Positions 29,469 through 44,066 of a stretch of DNA of 64,000 nucleotides are shown here, one piece after another (position 1 is the stretch's first letter; each line of letters starts with the position of its first letter). The position numbers were made by a program, and so were the translations under genes. The DNA lies in the NCBI RefSeq assembly GCF_029227915.1, contig NC_079888.1:16594001-16658000 (forward strand), in the 5' to 3' direction. Under the pieces are notes generated by a model. It did no database searches and was not told the origin of the DNA. It saw nothing but the letters and a program-made list of their open reading frames with translations. The DNA is from Hydractinia symbiolongicarpus. Lineage: Eukaryota > Cnidaria > Hydrozoa > Anthoathecata > Hydractiniidae.

Positions 29469-31815
29469 AAATTATATGGATGCGTTTGCCGGAGTGTTCC
29501 AGACATAACATGCAGATATGCATTAGAATTGAAAGAAGTCCAGAAATTTGATGACATTTCTGGCGTATTGTCCTCGAAGTCAAAGGAAATAAACAGGACT
29601 GAATCGGGAATGGAGTTGAGAAGATTTAAGCATTAATTGCACAAAGTTATAAAATGTTTTATGCAGGAAAGCGCGAAATTCTTTTAGATCGAACAGCACG
29701 GCAAAGTGTAAGTTACTTTGCATTACTTAGATTGAACGTGACCTAGGCCTAGCGCGTTCGCTATTAACTTTTTTTTCGCGTAAACCGAAGATCACGAGTT
29801 CGATCCTCGTCTGTGCCTAAGTTATGTGGGTGCGTTTGCCGGAGTTTTCCACACATAACATGCAGATATGCCTTAGAATTGAAAGAAGTCAAAAAATTGG
29901 ATGAAATCTCTGGCGTATTGTCCTTGAGGTCAAAGGAATTAACAGGACTGAATCGGGAATGGAGTTGAGAAGATTTAAGCATAAAATGCACAAAGTTATA
30001 AAACGTTTTATACAAGAAAGTCCGAAATTCCTGTAGCTCAAAAAACACAGCAACCTGTATGATACTTTTCACTATTTACTTTGAACGTGACCTAGGCTTA
30101 GCCAGTTCATTATTAACTTTAGAGTAGTTGAATAAAAAGTTTAAAATGATGCGGATGGAAAATATACCAAAGGTTACTAAACAGGCGCAGTGGCCAAGTG
30201 GTATGGCGTCGGTTTCGTAAACCGAAGATCAAGTCTTCGAACCTCGTCTGTGCCTAAACTATATAGATGCTTTTGGCGGAGTTTTGTGGACATAACGTGC
30301 AGACATGCCTTAGAAGAGAAATAAGACAAGAGATTGGTTAAAGTTTCCGGCGTATTGTCCTCGAAGTCAAAAGAAATAAACAGGACTGAATCGGGAATGG
30401 AGTTGAGCAGATTTAAGAATAAAATGCACAAAGTTATAAAAAGTTTTATACAACAAGGCCGGAATTCCTGTAGATCGAACAACACAGCAACGGGTAAGTT
30501 ACTTTACACCGTTAAATTTGATCGTGACAAAATCTTAGCAAGTTCATTGTTAACTTGTGAGTGTTTGCATAAAATGATAATAATGATGCGAATGGGGCAT
30601 ATACCAAAGGTTGCTAAACAGGCGCAGTAGCCAAGTGATAAGGCGTCGGTCTCGTAAACCGAAGATCACGAGTTCGAACCTCGTCTGTGCCTAAATTATA
30701 TGGATGCGTTTGCCGGAGTGTTCCAGACATAACATGCAGATATGCATTAGAATTGAAAGAAGTCCAGAAATTTGATGACATTTCTGGCGTATTGTCCTCG
30801 AAGTCAAAGGAAATAAACAGGACTGAATCGGGAATGGAGTTGAGAAGATTTAAGCATTAATTGCACAAAGTTATAAAATGTTTTATGCAGGAAAGCGCGA
30901 AATTCTTTTAGATCGAACAGCACGGCAAAGTGTAAGTTACTTTGCATTACTTAGATTGAACGTGACCTAGGCCTAGCGCGTTCGCTATTAACTTTTTTTT
31001 CGCGTAAACCGAAGATCACGAGTTCGATCCTCGTCTGTGCCTAAGTTATGTGGGTGCGTTTGCCGGAGTTTTCCACACATAACATGCAGATATGCCTTAG
31101 AATTGAAAGAAGTCAAAAAATTGGATGAAAGTTCTGGCGTATTGTCCTCGAAGTCAAAGGAATTAACAGGACTGGATCGGGAATGGAGTTGAGAAGATTT
31201 AAGCATAAAATGCACAAAGTTATAAAACGTTTTATACAAGAAAGTCTGAAATTCCTGTAGATCAAAAAACACAGCAACGTGTAAGATACTTTGCACTATT
31301 TAGTTTGAACGTGACCTAGGCTTAGCAAGTTCATTATTAACTTTTGAGTAGTTGAATAAAAAGTTTAAAATGATACGGATGGAAAATATACCAAAGATTA
31401 CTAAACAGGCGCAGTGGCCAAGTGGTATGGCGTCGGTCTCGTAAACCGAGGATCACGTCTTCGAACCTCGACTGTGCCTAAATTATGTGGACGACGTTTG
31501 CGGAAATTTCCGGACATAACGAGCAGATATGCCTTAGAAAAGTAATTAGACAAGGGATTGGATGAATTTTCCGGGGTATTGTCCTCCAAGTCAAAGGAAA
31601 TAAACAGGACTGAATCGGGAATGGAGTTGAGAAGATTTAAGCATTAATTGCACAAAGTTATAAAATTTTTTATGCAGGAAAGCGCGAAATTCTTGTAGAT
31701 CGAACAGCACGGCAAAGTGTAAGTTACTTTTACCGTGTCCTCCATTAACATTTGATCACTTGCATAAAAAGTTACGAGTGATACTGACAGAAAATGTGCC
31801 AAAGGATACAAAACA

Positions 31816-31887
31816 AGCGCAGTGGCCGAGTGGTAAGGCGTCGGTCTAGTAAACTGAAGATCACAAGTTCGAACCTCGACTGTGCCT
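31816..31887 (+). pseudogene. tRNA-Thr-like copy with AGT anticodon (block II)
   Basis: Hybrid of two monomers: the 5' half, with A at position 1 and GCCGAGTGG in the D arm, derives from the 21456 type and the 3' half from the 22333 type, joined inside the tRNA near AAGGCGTCGGTCT. Position 1 no longer pairs with C72. Confidence 0.65.
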
Positions 31888-33128
31888 AAATTATTTGGAC
31901 GACTTTTGCGGAAATTTCCTGACAAAGTGTGCAGATATGCCTTAGAAGAGAAAAAAGGCAAGGGATTGGATGAAATTTTATGGGAATGGTCCTCCAAGTC
32001 AAAGGAAATAAACAGGACTGAATCGGCAATGGGGTTGAGAAGACTTAAGCATAAAATGCACAATGTTATAAAAGGTTTTATACAAGAAAGCCCGAAATTC
32101 CTGCAGATCAAGAAACACAACAACGTGTAAGATACTTTGCGCTATTAAATTTGAACGTAAAGTAGGATTAGCGAGTTCACTATTAACTTTTGAGTACTTG
32201 CATAAAAAGTTAGAAATGCCGCGAATGGAAAATATACCAAAGGTTAATAAACAGGCGCAGTGGCCAAGTGGTAAGGCGTTTGTCTCGTAAACCGAAGATG
32301 ACGAGTTCAAACCTCGTCTGGGCCTAAACTATATCGATGCATTTTTCGGAGTTTTCAGGACATAACGTGCAGATATGCCTTAGAAGACAAATAAGACAAG
32401 GGATTGGATGAAATTTCCGGCGTACTGTCCTCGAAGGCAAAGGAAAGAAACAGGACCGAGTCGGGAAAGAAGTTGAGAAGATTCAAGCATAAATTGCACA
32501 AAGTTATAAAAAGTTTTATACAAGAAAGCCCGAAATTCTTGTAGGTCGAACAACACGGCAACGTGTAAGATAGTTTGCGCTATTTAATTTGAACGTGACC
32601 TAGGTTTAGCCAGTTCATTATTAACTTTTAAGTGCTTGCATAAGAAGTTAATTATGTTGCGGATGGAAGATGTACCAAAGCATGCAAAACAGGCGCAGTG
32701 GCCAAGTGGTAAGGCGTCGGACTCGTAAACCGAAGATCACGAGTTCGATCCTCGTCTGTGCCTAAGTTATATGTGTGCGTTTGCCGGAGTTTTCCAGACA
32801 TAACGTGCAGATATGACTTAGAAGTGAAAGAAGTCAAGAAATTGGATGAAGCACCTGGCGTATTGTTCTCCAAATCAAAGGAAATGAACAGGACTTAATT
32901 GGCAATGGAGTGGGGAACATCTAAGCATAAATTGCACAAAGTTATAAACCCTTTATACGGGAAAGCCCGAAATTCCTGTATATCGCATAACACTGCAACG
33001 TCTAAGACACTTTGCTTCGGTAATTTTGAAACTGACATAGGCTTAGCGAGTTCATTATTAACTTTTGATCACTTGCATAAAAAGTTAAAAATGATACAGA
33101 TGGAGAATATACCAACGGTTGCTAAACA

Positions 33129-33200
33129 GGCGCAGTGGCCAAGTGGTAAGGCGTTGGTCTCGTAAACCGAAGATCACGAGTTCGAACCTCGTCTGTGCCT
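33129..33200 (+). tRNA. tRNA-Thr(CGT)
   Basis: Block II counterpart of the 23646 copy (offset 9,483), identical in the tRNA, with the TTGGT anticodon stem. Confidence 0.75.
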
Positions 33201-33565
33201 AAATTATATGGATGCGTTTGCCGGAGTGTTCCAGACATAACATGCAGATATGCCTTAGAATTGAAAGAAGTCAAAAAATTGGATGAAATTTCTGGCGGTT
33301 TGTCCTCGAAGTCAAAGGAAATAAACAGGACTGAATCGGGAAGGGAGTTGAAAAGGTTTAAGCATAAATTGCACAAAGTTATAAAAGGTTTTATGCAGGA
33401 AAGCCCGAAATTCTTGTAGGTCGAACAACACAGCAACGTGTAAGATGCTTTGCACAATTAAATTTGAACGTAAAGTAGGCTTAGCGAGTTCACTATTAAC
33501 TTTTGAGTGCTTGCATAAAAAGTTAAAATGACGCGGATGGAAAATATACCAAAGGATGGAAAACA

Positions 33566-33637
33566 GGCGCAGTGGCCAAGTGGTAAGGCGTCGGTCTCGT
33601 AAACCGAAGATCACGAGTTCGATTCTCGTCTGTGCCT
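33566..33637 (+). tRNA. tRNA-Thr(CGT)
   Basis: Complete cloverleaf with T loop TTCGATT. Block I has instead a defective hybrid here, since this copy lies at the start of the ~946 bp present only in blocks II and III. Confidence 0.74.
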
Positions 33638-34002
33638 AAGTTATGTGGGTGCGTTTGACGGAATTTTCCACACATAACGTGCAGATATGACTTAGAAGTG
33701 AAAGAAATCAAGAAATTGGATGAAGCACCTGGCGTATTGTTCTCCAAATCAAAGGAAATGAACAGGACTGAATTGGGAATGGACTGGGGAACATCTAAGG
33801 ATAAATTGCACAAAGTTATAAACCTTTTATACAGGAAACTCCAAAATTCCTATATATCGTATAACACAGCAACGGGTAAGTTACTTTACACCGTTAAATT
33901 TGATTGTGACGAAGGCTTAGCGAGTTCAGTATTACCTTGTGTGTGCTTGCATAAAAAGTTAATAATGATGCAGATCTAAAATATACCAAGGGATGCAAAA
34001 CA

Positions 34003-34074
34003 GGCGCAGTGGCTAAGTGGTAAGGCGTCGGTCTCGTAAACCGAAGATCACAAGTTCGATCCTCGTCTGTGCCT
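34003..34074 (+). pseudogene. Near-intact tRNA-Thr(CGT), T-stem mismatch
   Basis: The D stem GCT/GGC pairs with a G-U. The T stem ACAAG/CTCGT has a single A-C mismatch in its centre. The copy at 44432-44503 is the same. This region is absent from block I. Confidence 0.5.
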
Positions 34075-35070
34075 AATTTATATGGGTGGGTTTGCCGGAG
34101 TTTTCAAGACATAACGTGCAGATATGACTTAGAAGTGAAAGAAGTCAAGAAATTGGATGAAGCACCTGGCGTATTGTTCTCCAAATCAAAGGAAATGAAC
34201 AGGACTGAATTGGCAATGGAGTGGGGAACAACAAAGCATAACTTGCACAAAGTTATAAACCCTTTATACAAGAAATCCCGAAATTCCTGTATATCGCATA
34301 ACACTGCAACGTCTAAGACACTTTGCTTCGATAATTTTGAAACTGACATACTGAGTTCCTGTAGATCAAAAAACACAGCAACGTGTAAGATACTTTGCAC
34401 TATTAAATTTGAACGTAAAGTAGGCTTAGCGTGTTCACTATTAACTTTTGAGTACTCGCATAAAAAGTTAAAAATGCTGCGAATGGAAAATATACCAAAG
34501 GTTACTAAACAGGCGCAGTGGCCAAGTGGTAAGGCGTCGGTTTCGTAAACCGAAGATCAAGACTTCGAACCTTGTCTGTGCCTAAACTATGTGGATGCTT
34601 TTGCCGGAGTGTTCCAGACATAACATGCAGATATGCCTTACAATTGAAAGAAGTCAAACCAAGAAGTCAAACCGAAGATCAAGACTTTGAACCTCGTCTG
34701 TGCCTAAACTATATGGATGCTTTTGGCGGAGTTTTCTGGACATAACGTGCAGATATGCCTTAGAAGAGAAGTAAGACAAGGGATTGGATGAATTTTCTGG
34801 CGTATTATTTTCGAAGTCAAAGGAAAGAAACAGGACTGAATCGGGAAAGGAGTTGAGAAGATTTAAGCATAAAATACACAAAGTTATAAAAGTTTTATAC
34901 AGGAAAGCCCGAAATTCTTGTAGATCGAACAACACAGCAACGTGTAAGATAGTTTGCACTATTTAGTTTGATCGTGACAAAGGCTTAGCGAGTTCAATAT
35001 TAACTTTTGAGTGCTTGCATAAAAAGTTAATGATGATGCTGATGGAGTATATACAAAAGGATGCAAAACA

Positions 35071-35142
35071 GGCGCAGTGGCCAAGTGGTAAGGCGTCGGT
35101 CTCGTAAACCGAAGATCACGAGTTCGATCCTCGTCTGTGCCT
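35071..35142 (+). tRNA. tRNA-Thr(CGT)
   Basis: Block II counterpart of 24642 at offset 10,429. Complete cloverleaf, T loop TTCGATC. Confidence 0.78.
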
Positions 35143-35944
35143 AAGTTATATGGGTGCGTTTGCCGGAGTTTTCCAGACATAACGTGCAGATATGAGTTAG
35201 AAGAGAAAGAAGACAAGAAATTGGATGAAGCACCTGGCGTATTGTTCTCCAAATCAAAGGAAATGAACTGGACTGAATTGGCAATGGACTGGGGAACATC
35301 TAAGCATAAGGTGCACAAAGTTATAAACCTTTTATACAGGAAACTCCAAAATTCTTATATATCGAATAACACAGCAACGGGAAAGTTACTATAAAACGTT
35401 AAATTTGATCGTGACAAAAGCTTAGCGAGTTCATTGTTAACTTGTGAGTGCTTGCATAAAATGTCAATAATGATGCTGATGGGGAATATACCAAAGGTTA
35501 CTAAACAGCCACAGTGGCCAAGTGGTATGGCGTCGGTTTCGTAAACCGAAGATCAAGACTTCGAACCTTTTCTGTGCCTAAACTATGTGGATGCTTTTGG
35601 CGGAGTGTTCCAGACATAACATGCAGATATGCCTTAGAATTGAAAGAAGTCAAGAAATTGGATGAAATTTCTGGCGTATTGTCCTCGCAGTCAAAGGAAA
35701 TAAACAGGACTGAATCGGGAATGGAGTTGAGAAGATTTAAGCAGAAATTACACAAAGTTGTAAACATTTTATACAGGAAACTCCAAAATTCCTATATATC
35801 GAATAACACAGCAACGGGTAAGTTACTTTACACCGTTAAATTTGATCGTGTCAAAAGCTTAGCGAGTTCATTGTTAACTTGTGAGTGTTTGCATAAAATG
35901 ATAATAATTATGCGGATGGGGAATATATCAAAGGTTACTAAACA

Positions 35945-36016
35945 GGCGCAGTGGTCAAGCGGTAAGGCGTCGGTCTCGTAAACCGAAGATCACGAGTTCG
36001 AACCTCGTCTGTGCCT
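35945..36016 (+). tRNA. tRNA-Thr(CGT)
   Basis: Block II counterpart of 25516, with the same U-G pair in the D stem. Confidence 0.74.
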
Positions 36017-37727
36017 AAATTATATGGATGCGATTGCCGGAGTTTTCCAGACATAACATGCAGATATGCCTTAGAATTGAAAGAAGTCAAACCAAGAAGT
36101 CAAACCGAAGATCAAGACTTTGAACCTCGTCTGTGCCTAAACTATATGGATGCTTTTGGCGGAGTTTTCTGGACATAACGTGCAGATATGCCTTAGAAGA
36201 GAAGTAAGACTAGGGATCGGATGAATTTTCTGGCGTATTATTCTCGAAGTCAAAGGAAAGAAACAGGACTGAATCGGGAATGGAGTTGAGCAGATTTATG
36301 CATAAGTTGCACAAAGTTATAAACCTTTTATACAGGAAACTCCAAAATTCCTATATATCGAATAACACAGCAACGGGTAAGTTACTTTGCACCGTTAAAT
36401 TTGATCGTGAGAAAAGCCTAGCGAGTTCATTGTTAACTTGTGAGTGCTTGCATAAAATGTTAATAATGATGCGAATGGGGAATATACCAAAGGTTATTAA
36501 ACAGGCGCAGTGGCCAAGTGGTAAGGCGTCGGTCTCGTAAACCGAGGATCACGTCTTCGAACCTCGACTGTGCCTAAATTATGTGGACGACTTCTGCGGA
36601 AATTTCCGGACATAACGTGCAGATATGCCTGAGAAGAGAAATAAGACAAGGGATTGGATGAATTTTTCGGGGTATGGTCCTCCAAGTCCAACAAAATAAA
36701 CAGGACTGAATCGGGAATGGAGTTGAGAAGATTTAAGCATTAATTGCACAAAGTTATAAAATGTTTTATGCAGGAAAGCGCGAAATTCTTTTAGATCGAA
36801 CAGCACGGCAAAGTGTAAGTTACTTTGCATTACTTAGATTGAACGTGACCTAGGCCTAGCGCGTTCGCTATTAACTTTTTTTTCGCGTAAACCGAAGATC
36901 ACGAGTTCGATCCTCGTCTGTGCCTAAGTTATGTGGGTGCGTTTGCCGGAGTTTTCCACACATAACATGCAGATATGCCTTAGAATTGTAAGAAGTCAAA
37001 AAATTGGATGAAAGTTCTGGCGTATTGTCCTCGAAGTCAAAGGAATTAACAGGACTGGATCGGGAATGGAGTTGAGAAGATTTAAGCATAAAATGCACAA
37101 AGTTATAAAACGTTTTATACAAGAAAGTCCGAAATTCCTGTAGATCAAAAAACACAGCAACGTGTAAGATACTTTGCACTATTTAGTTTGAACGTGACCT
37201 AGGCTTAGCAAGTTCATTATTAACTTTTGAGTAGTTGAATAAAAAGTTTAAAATGATACGGATGGAAAATATACCAAAGATTACTAAACAGGCGCAGTGG
37301 CCAAGTGGTATGGCGTCGGTTTCGTAAACCGAAGATCAAGACTTCGAACCTCGTCTGTGCCTAAACTATATGGATGCTTTTGGCGGAGTGTTCCAGACAT
37401 AACATGCAGATATGCCTTAGAATTGAAAGAAGTCAAAAAATTGGATGAAATTTCTGGCGCATTGTCCTCGAAGTCAAAGGAAATAACAGGACTGAATCGG
37501 GAATGGAGTTGAGAAGATTTAAGCATAAAATTCCCAAAGTTATAAAACGTTTTATACAAGAAAGTCCGAAATTCCTGTAGATCAAAAAACACAGCAACGT
37601 GTAAGATACTTTACACCGTTAAATTTGATCGTGACAAAAGCTTAGCGAGTTCATTGTTAACTTGTGAGTGTTTGCATAAAATGATAATAATGATGCGAAT
37701 GGGGAATATACCAAAGGTTGCTAAACA

Positions 37728-37799
37728 GGCGCGGTGGCCAAGTGGTAAGGCGTCGGTCTCGTAAACCGAAGATCACGAGTTCGAACCTCGTCTGTGCCT
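37728..37799 (+). tRNA. tRNA-Thr(CGT), G6-U67 variant
   Basis: Block II counterpart of 27299, all arms paired. Confidence 0.73.
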
Positions 37800-40700
37800 A
37801 AATTATATGGATGCGTTTGCCGGAGTATTCCAGACATAACATGCAGTTATGCATTAGAATTGAAAGAAGTCCAGAAGTTTGATGACATTTCTGGCGTATT
37901 GTCTTTGAAGTCAAAGGAAATAAACAGGACTGAATCGGGAATGGAGTTGAGAAGATTTAGGCAGCAATTACACAAACTTATAAACATTTTATACAGGAAA
38001 CTCCAAAATTCCTATATATCGAATAACACAGCAACGGGTTAGTTACTTTGCACCGTTAAATTGGATCGTGAGAAAAGCCTAGCGAGTTCATTGTTAACTT
38101 GTGAGTGCTTGCATAAAATTTTAATAATGATGCGGTTGGAGAATATACCAAAGGTTATTAAACAGGCGCAGTGGCCAAGTGGTAAGGCGTCGGTCTCGTA
38201 AACCGAGGATCACGTCTTCGAACCTCGACTGTGCCTAAATTATGTGGACGACTTTTGCAGAAATTTCCGGACATAACGTGCAGATATGCCTTAGAAGAGA
38301 AATAAGACAAGGGATTGGATGATTTTTCCGGGGTATGGTCCTCCAAGTCTAAGGAAATAAACAGGACTGAATCGGGAATGGAGTTGAGAATATTTAAGCA
38401 TTAATTGCACAAAGTTATAAAATGTTTTATGCAGGAAAGCGCGAAATTCTTGTAGATCGAACAACACGGCAAAGTGTAAGTTACTTTGCATTACTTAGAT
38501 TTAACGTGACCTAGGCCTAGCGCGTTTGCTATTAACTTTTTTTTCGCGAAAACCGAAGATCACGAGTTCGATCCTCGTCTGTGCCTAAGTTATGTGGGTG
38601 CGTTTGCCGGAGTTTTCCACACATAACGTGCAGATATGACTTAGAAGTGAAAGAAGTCAAGAAATTGGATGAAGCACATAGCGTATTGTTTTCCAAATCA
38701 AAGGAAATAAACAGGACTGAATCGGGAATGGAGTTGAGCAGATTTATGCATAAGTTGCACAAAGTTATAAACCTTTTTTACAGGAAACTCCAAAATTCCT
38801 ATATATCGAATAACACAGCAACGGGTAAGTTACCTTACACCTTTAAATTTGATCGTGACAAAAGCTTAGCGAGTTTATTGTTAACTTGTGAGTGCTTGTA
38901 TAAAATGTTAATAATGATGCTGATGGAGTATATACTAAAGGTTACTAAACAGGCGCAGTGGCCAAGTGGTAAGGCGTCGGTTTCGTAAACCGAAAATCAA
39001 GACTTCGAACCTCATTTGTGCCTAAACTATATGGATGCTTTTGGCGGAGTGTTCCAGACATAACATGCAGATATGCCTTAGAATTGAAAGAAGTCAAAAA
39101 ATTGGATGAAATCTCTGGCGTATTGTCCTTGAGGTCAAAGGAATTAACAGGACTGAATCGGGAATGGAGTTGAGAAGATTTAAGCATAAAATGCACAAAG
39201 TTATAAAACGTTTTATACAAGAAAGTCCGAAATTCCTGTAGCTCAAAAAACACAGCAACCTGTATGATACTTTTCACTATTTACTTTGAACGTGACCTAG
39301 GCTTAGCCAGTTCATTATTAACTTTAGAGTAGTTGAATAAAAAGTTTAAAATGATGCGGATGGAAAATATACCAAAGGTTACTAAACAGGCGCAGTGGCC
39401 AAGTGGTATGGCGTCGGTTTCGTAAACCGAAGATCAAGTCTTCGAACCCCGTCTGTGCCTAAACTATATAGATGCTTTTGGCGGAGTTTTGTGGACATAA
39501 CGTGCAGACATGCCTTAGAAGAGAAATAAGACAAGAGATTGGTTAAAGTTTCCGGCGTATTGTCCTCGAAGTCAAAAGAAATAAACAGGACTGAATCGGG
39601 AATGGAGTTGAGCAGATTTAAGAATAAAATGCACAAAGTTATAAAAAGTTTTATACAACAAGGCCGGAATTCCTGTAGATCGAACAACACAACAACGGGT
39701 AAGTTACTTTACACCGTTAAATTTGATCGTGACAAAAGCTTAGCAAGTTCATTGTTAACTTGTGAGTGTTTGCATAAAATGATAATAATGATGCGAATGG
39801 GGCATATACCAAAGGTTGCTAAACAGGCGCAGTAGCCAAGTGATAAGGCGTCGGTCTCGTAAACCGAAGATCACGAGTTCGAACCTCGTCTGTGCCTAAA
39901 TTATATGGATGCGTTTGCCGGAGTGTTCCAGACATAACATGCAGATATGCATTAGAATTGAAAGAAGTCCAGAAATTTGATGACATTTCTGGCGTATTGT
40001 CCTCGAAGTCAAAGGAAATAAACAGGACTGAATCGGGAATGGAGTTGAGAAGATTTAAGCATTAATTGCACAAAGTTATAAAATGTTTTATGCAGGAAAG
40101 CGCGAAATTCTTTTAGATCGAACAGCACGGCAAAGTGTAAGTTACTTTGCATTACTTAGATTGAACGTGACCTAGGCCTAGCGCGTTCGCTATTAACTTT
40201 TTTTTCGCGTAAACCGAAGATCACGAGTTCGATCCTCGTCTGTGCCTAAGTTATGTGGGTGCGTTTGCCGGAGTTTTCCACACATAACATGCAGATATGC
40301 CTTAGAATTGAAAGAAGTCAAAAAATTGGATGAAATCTCTGGCGTATTGTCCTTGAGGTCAAAGGAATTAACAGGACTGAATCGGGAATGGAGTTGAGAA
40401 GATTTAAGCATAAAATGCACAAAGTTATAAAACGTTTTATACAAGAAAGTCCGAAATTCCTGTAGCTCAAAAAACACAGCAACCTGTATGATACTTTTCA
40501 CTATTTACTTTGAACGTGACCTAGGCTTAGCCAGTTCATTATTAACTTTAGAGTAGTTGAATAAAAAGTTTAAAATGATGCGGATGGAAAATATACCAAA
40601 GGTTACTAAACAGGCGCAGTGGCCAAGTGGTATGGCGTCGGTTTCGTAAACCGAAGATCAAGTCTTCGAACCTCGTCTGTGCCTAAACTATATAGATGCT

Positions 40701-42244
40701 TTTGGCGGAGTTTTGTGGACATAACGTGCAGACATGCCTTAGAAGAGAAATAAGACAAGAGATTGGTTAAAGTTTCCGGCGTATTGTCCTCGAAGTCAAA
40801 AGAAATAAACAGGACTGAATCGGGAATGGAGTTGAGCAGATTTAAGAATAAAATGCACAAAGTTATAAAAAGTTTTATACAACAAGGCCGGAATTCCTGT
40901 AGATCGAACAACACAGCAACGGGTAAGTTACTTTACACCGTTAAATTTGATCGTGACAAAATCTTAGCAAGTTCATTGTTAACTTGTGAGTGTTTGCATA
41001 AAATGATAATAATGATGCGAATGGGGCATATACCAAAGGTTGCTAAACAGGCGCAGTAGCCAAGTGATAAGGCGTCGGTCTCGTAAACCGAAGATCACGA
41101 GTTCGAACCTCGTCTGTGCCTAAATTATATGGATGCGTTTGCCGGAGTGTTCCAGACATAACATGCAGATATGCATTAGAATTGAAAGAAGTCCAGAAAT
41201 TTGATGACATTTCTGGCGTATTGTCCTCGAAGTCAAAGGAAATAAACAGGACTGAATCGGGAATGGAGTTGAGAAGATTTAAGCATTAATTGCACAAAGT
41301 TATAAAATGTTTTATGCAGGAAAGCGCGAAATTCTTTTAGATCGAACAGCACGGCAAAGTGTAAGTTACTTTGCATTACTTAGATTGAACGTGACCTAGG
41401 CCTAGCGCGTTCGCTATTAACTTTTTTTTCGCGTAAACCGAAGATCACGAGTTCGATCCTCGTCTGTGCCTAAGTTATGTGGGTGCGTTTGCCGGAGTTT
41501 TCCACACATAACATGCAGATATGCCTTAGAATTGAAAGAAGTCAAAAAATTGGATGAAAGTTCTGGCGTATTGTCCTCGAAGTCAAAGGAATTAACAGGA
41601 CTGGATCGGGAATGGAGTTGAGAAGATTTAAGCATAAAATGCACAAAGTTATAAAACGTTTTATACAAGAAAGTCTGAAATTCCTGTAGATCAAAAAACA
41701 CAGCAACGTGTAAGATACTTTGCACTATTTAGTTTGAACGTGACCTAGGCTTAGCAAGTTCATTATTAACTTTTGAGTAGTTGAATAAAAAGTTTAAAAT
41801 GATACGGATGGAAAATATACCAAAGATTACTAAACAGGCGCAGTGGCCAAGTGGTATGGCGTCGGTCTCGTAAACCGAGGATCACGTCTTCGAACCTCGA
41901 CTGTGCCTAAATTATGTGGACGACGTTTGCGGAAATTTCCGGACATAACGAGCAGATATGCCTTAGAAAAGTAATTAGACAAGGGATTGGATGAATTTTC
42001 CGGGGTATTGTCCTCCAAGTCAAAGGAAATAAACAGGACTGAATCGGGAATGGAGTTGAGAAGATTTAAGCATTAATTGCACAAAGTTATAAAATTTTTT
42101 ATGCAGGAAAGCGCGAAATTCTTGTAGATCGAACAGCACGGCAAAGTGTAAGTTACTTTTACCGTGTCCTCCATTAACATTTGATCACTTGCATAAAAAG
42201 TTACGAGTGATACTGACAGAAAATGTGCCAAAGGATACAAAACA

Positions 42245-42316
42245 AGCGCAGTGGCCGAGTGGTAAGGCGTCGGTCTAGTAAACTGAAGATCACAAGTTCG
42301 AACCTCGACTGTGCCT
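42245..42316 (+). pseudogene. tRNA-Thr-like copy with AGT anticodon (block III)
   Basis: Counterpart of 31816 at offset 10,429 with the same hybrid structure and the same T-stem mismatches. Confidence 0.65.
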
Positions 42317-43557
42317 AAATTATTTGGACGACTTTTGCGGAAATTTCCTGACAAAGTGTGCAGATATGCCTTAGAAGAGAAAAAAGGCAAGGGATTGGAT
42401 GAAATTTTATGGGAATGGTCCTCCAAGTCAAAGGAAATAAACAGGACTGAATCGGCAATGGGGTTGAGAAGACTTAAGCATAAAATGCACAATGTTATAA
42501 AAGGTTTTATACAAGAAAGCCCGAAATTCCTGCAGATCAAGAAACACAACAACGTGTAAGATACTTTGCGCTATTAAATTTGAACGTAAAGTAGGATTAG
42601 CGAGTTCACTATTAACTTTTGAGTACTTGCATAAAAAGTTAGAAATGCCGCGAATGGAAAATATACCAAAGGTTAATAAACAGGCGCAGTGGCCAAGTGG
42701 TAAGGCGTTTGTCTCGTAAACCGAAGATGACGAGTTCAAACCTCGTCTGGGCCTAAACTATATCGATGCATTTTTCGGAGTTTTCAGGACATAACGTGCA
42801 GATATGCCTTAGAAGACAAATAAGACAAGGGATTGGATGAAATTTCCGGCGTACTGTCCTCGAAGGCAAAGGAAAGAAACAGGACCGAGTCGGGAAAGAA
42901 GTTGAGAAGATTCAAGCATAAATTGCACAAAGTTATAAAAAGTTTTATACAAGAAAGCCCGAAATTCTTGTAGGTCGAACAACACGGCAACGTGTAAGAT
43001 AGTTTGCGCTATTTAATTTGAACGTGACCTAGGTTTAGCCAGTTCATTATTAACTTTTAAGTGCTTGCATAAGAAGTTAATTATGTTGCGGATGGAAGAT
43101 GTACCAAAGCATGCAAAACAGGCGCAGTGGCCAAGTGGTAAGGCGTCGGACTCGTAAACCGAAGATCACGAGTTCGATCCTCGTCTGTGCCTAAGTTATA
43201 TGTGTGCGTTTGCCGGAGTTTTCCAGACATAACGTGCAGATATGACTTAGAAGTGAAAGAAGTCAAGAAATTGGATGAAGCACCTGGCGTATTGTTCTCC
43301 AAATCAAAGGAAATGAACAGGACTTAATTGGCAATGGAGTGGGGAACATCTAAGCATAAATTGCACAAAGTTATAAACCCTTTATACGGGAAAGCCCGAA
43401 ATTCCTGTATATCGCATAACACTGCAACGTCTAAGACACTTTGCTTCGGTAATTTTGAAACTGACATAGGCTTAGCGAGTTCATTATTAACTTTTGATCA
43501 CTTGCATAAAAAGTTAAAAATGATACAGATGGAGAATATACCAACGGTTGCTAAACA

Positions 43558-43629
43558 GGCGCAGTGGCCAAGTGGTAAGGCGTTGGTCTCGTAAACCGAA
43601 GATCACGAGTTCGAACCTCGTCTGTGCCT
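43558..43629 (+). tRNA. tRNA-Thr(CGT)
   Basis: Block III counterpart of 33129. Confidence 0.75.
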
Positions 43630-43994
43630 AAATTATATGGATGCGTTTGCCGGAGTGTTCCAGACATAACATGCAGATATGCCTTAGAATTGAAAGAAGT
43701 CAAAAAATTGGATGAAATTTCTGGCGGTTTGTCCTCGAAGTCAAAGGAAATAAACAGGACTGAATCGGGAAGGGAGTTGAAAAGGTTTAAGCATAAATTG
43801 CACAAAGTTATAAAAGGTTTTATGCAGGAAAGCCCGAAATTCTTGTAGGTCGAACAACACAGCAACGTGTAAGATGCTTTGCACAATTAAATTTGAACGT
43901 AAAGTAGGCTTAGCGAGTTCACTATTAACTTTTGAGTGCTTGCATAAAAAGTTAAAATGACGCGGATGGAAAATATACCAAAGGATGGAAAACA

Positions 43995-44066
43995 GGCGCA
44001 GTGGCCAAGTGGTAAGGCGTCGGTCTCGTAAACCGAAGATCACGAGTTCGATTCTCGTCTGTGCCT
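43995..44066 (+). tRNA. tRNA-Thr(CGT)
   Basis: Block III counterpart of 33566, T loop TTCGATT. Confidence 0.74.

Larger units (their letters stand above)
21371..31730 (+). repeat. Higher-order block I
   Basis: Matches block II at three offsets: 10,360 for 21371-21484, 9,483 for about 22360-24100, and 10,429 from about 24.1 kb to the end. It therefore keeps ~880 bp (two monomers, 21485-22360) that block II lost and lacks ~946 bp present at about 33.6-34.55 kb in block II. Confidence 0.85.
31731..42159 (+). repeat. Higher-order block II (10,429 bp)
   Basis: Begins at the junction aagttacttt/taccgtgtcc and is repeated from 42160. Where compared, blocks II and III differ only by rare substitutions, pointing to very recent amplification. 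About 26 full or partial monomers lie inside it. Confidence 0.9.
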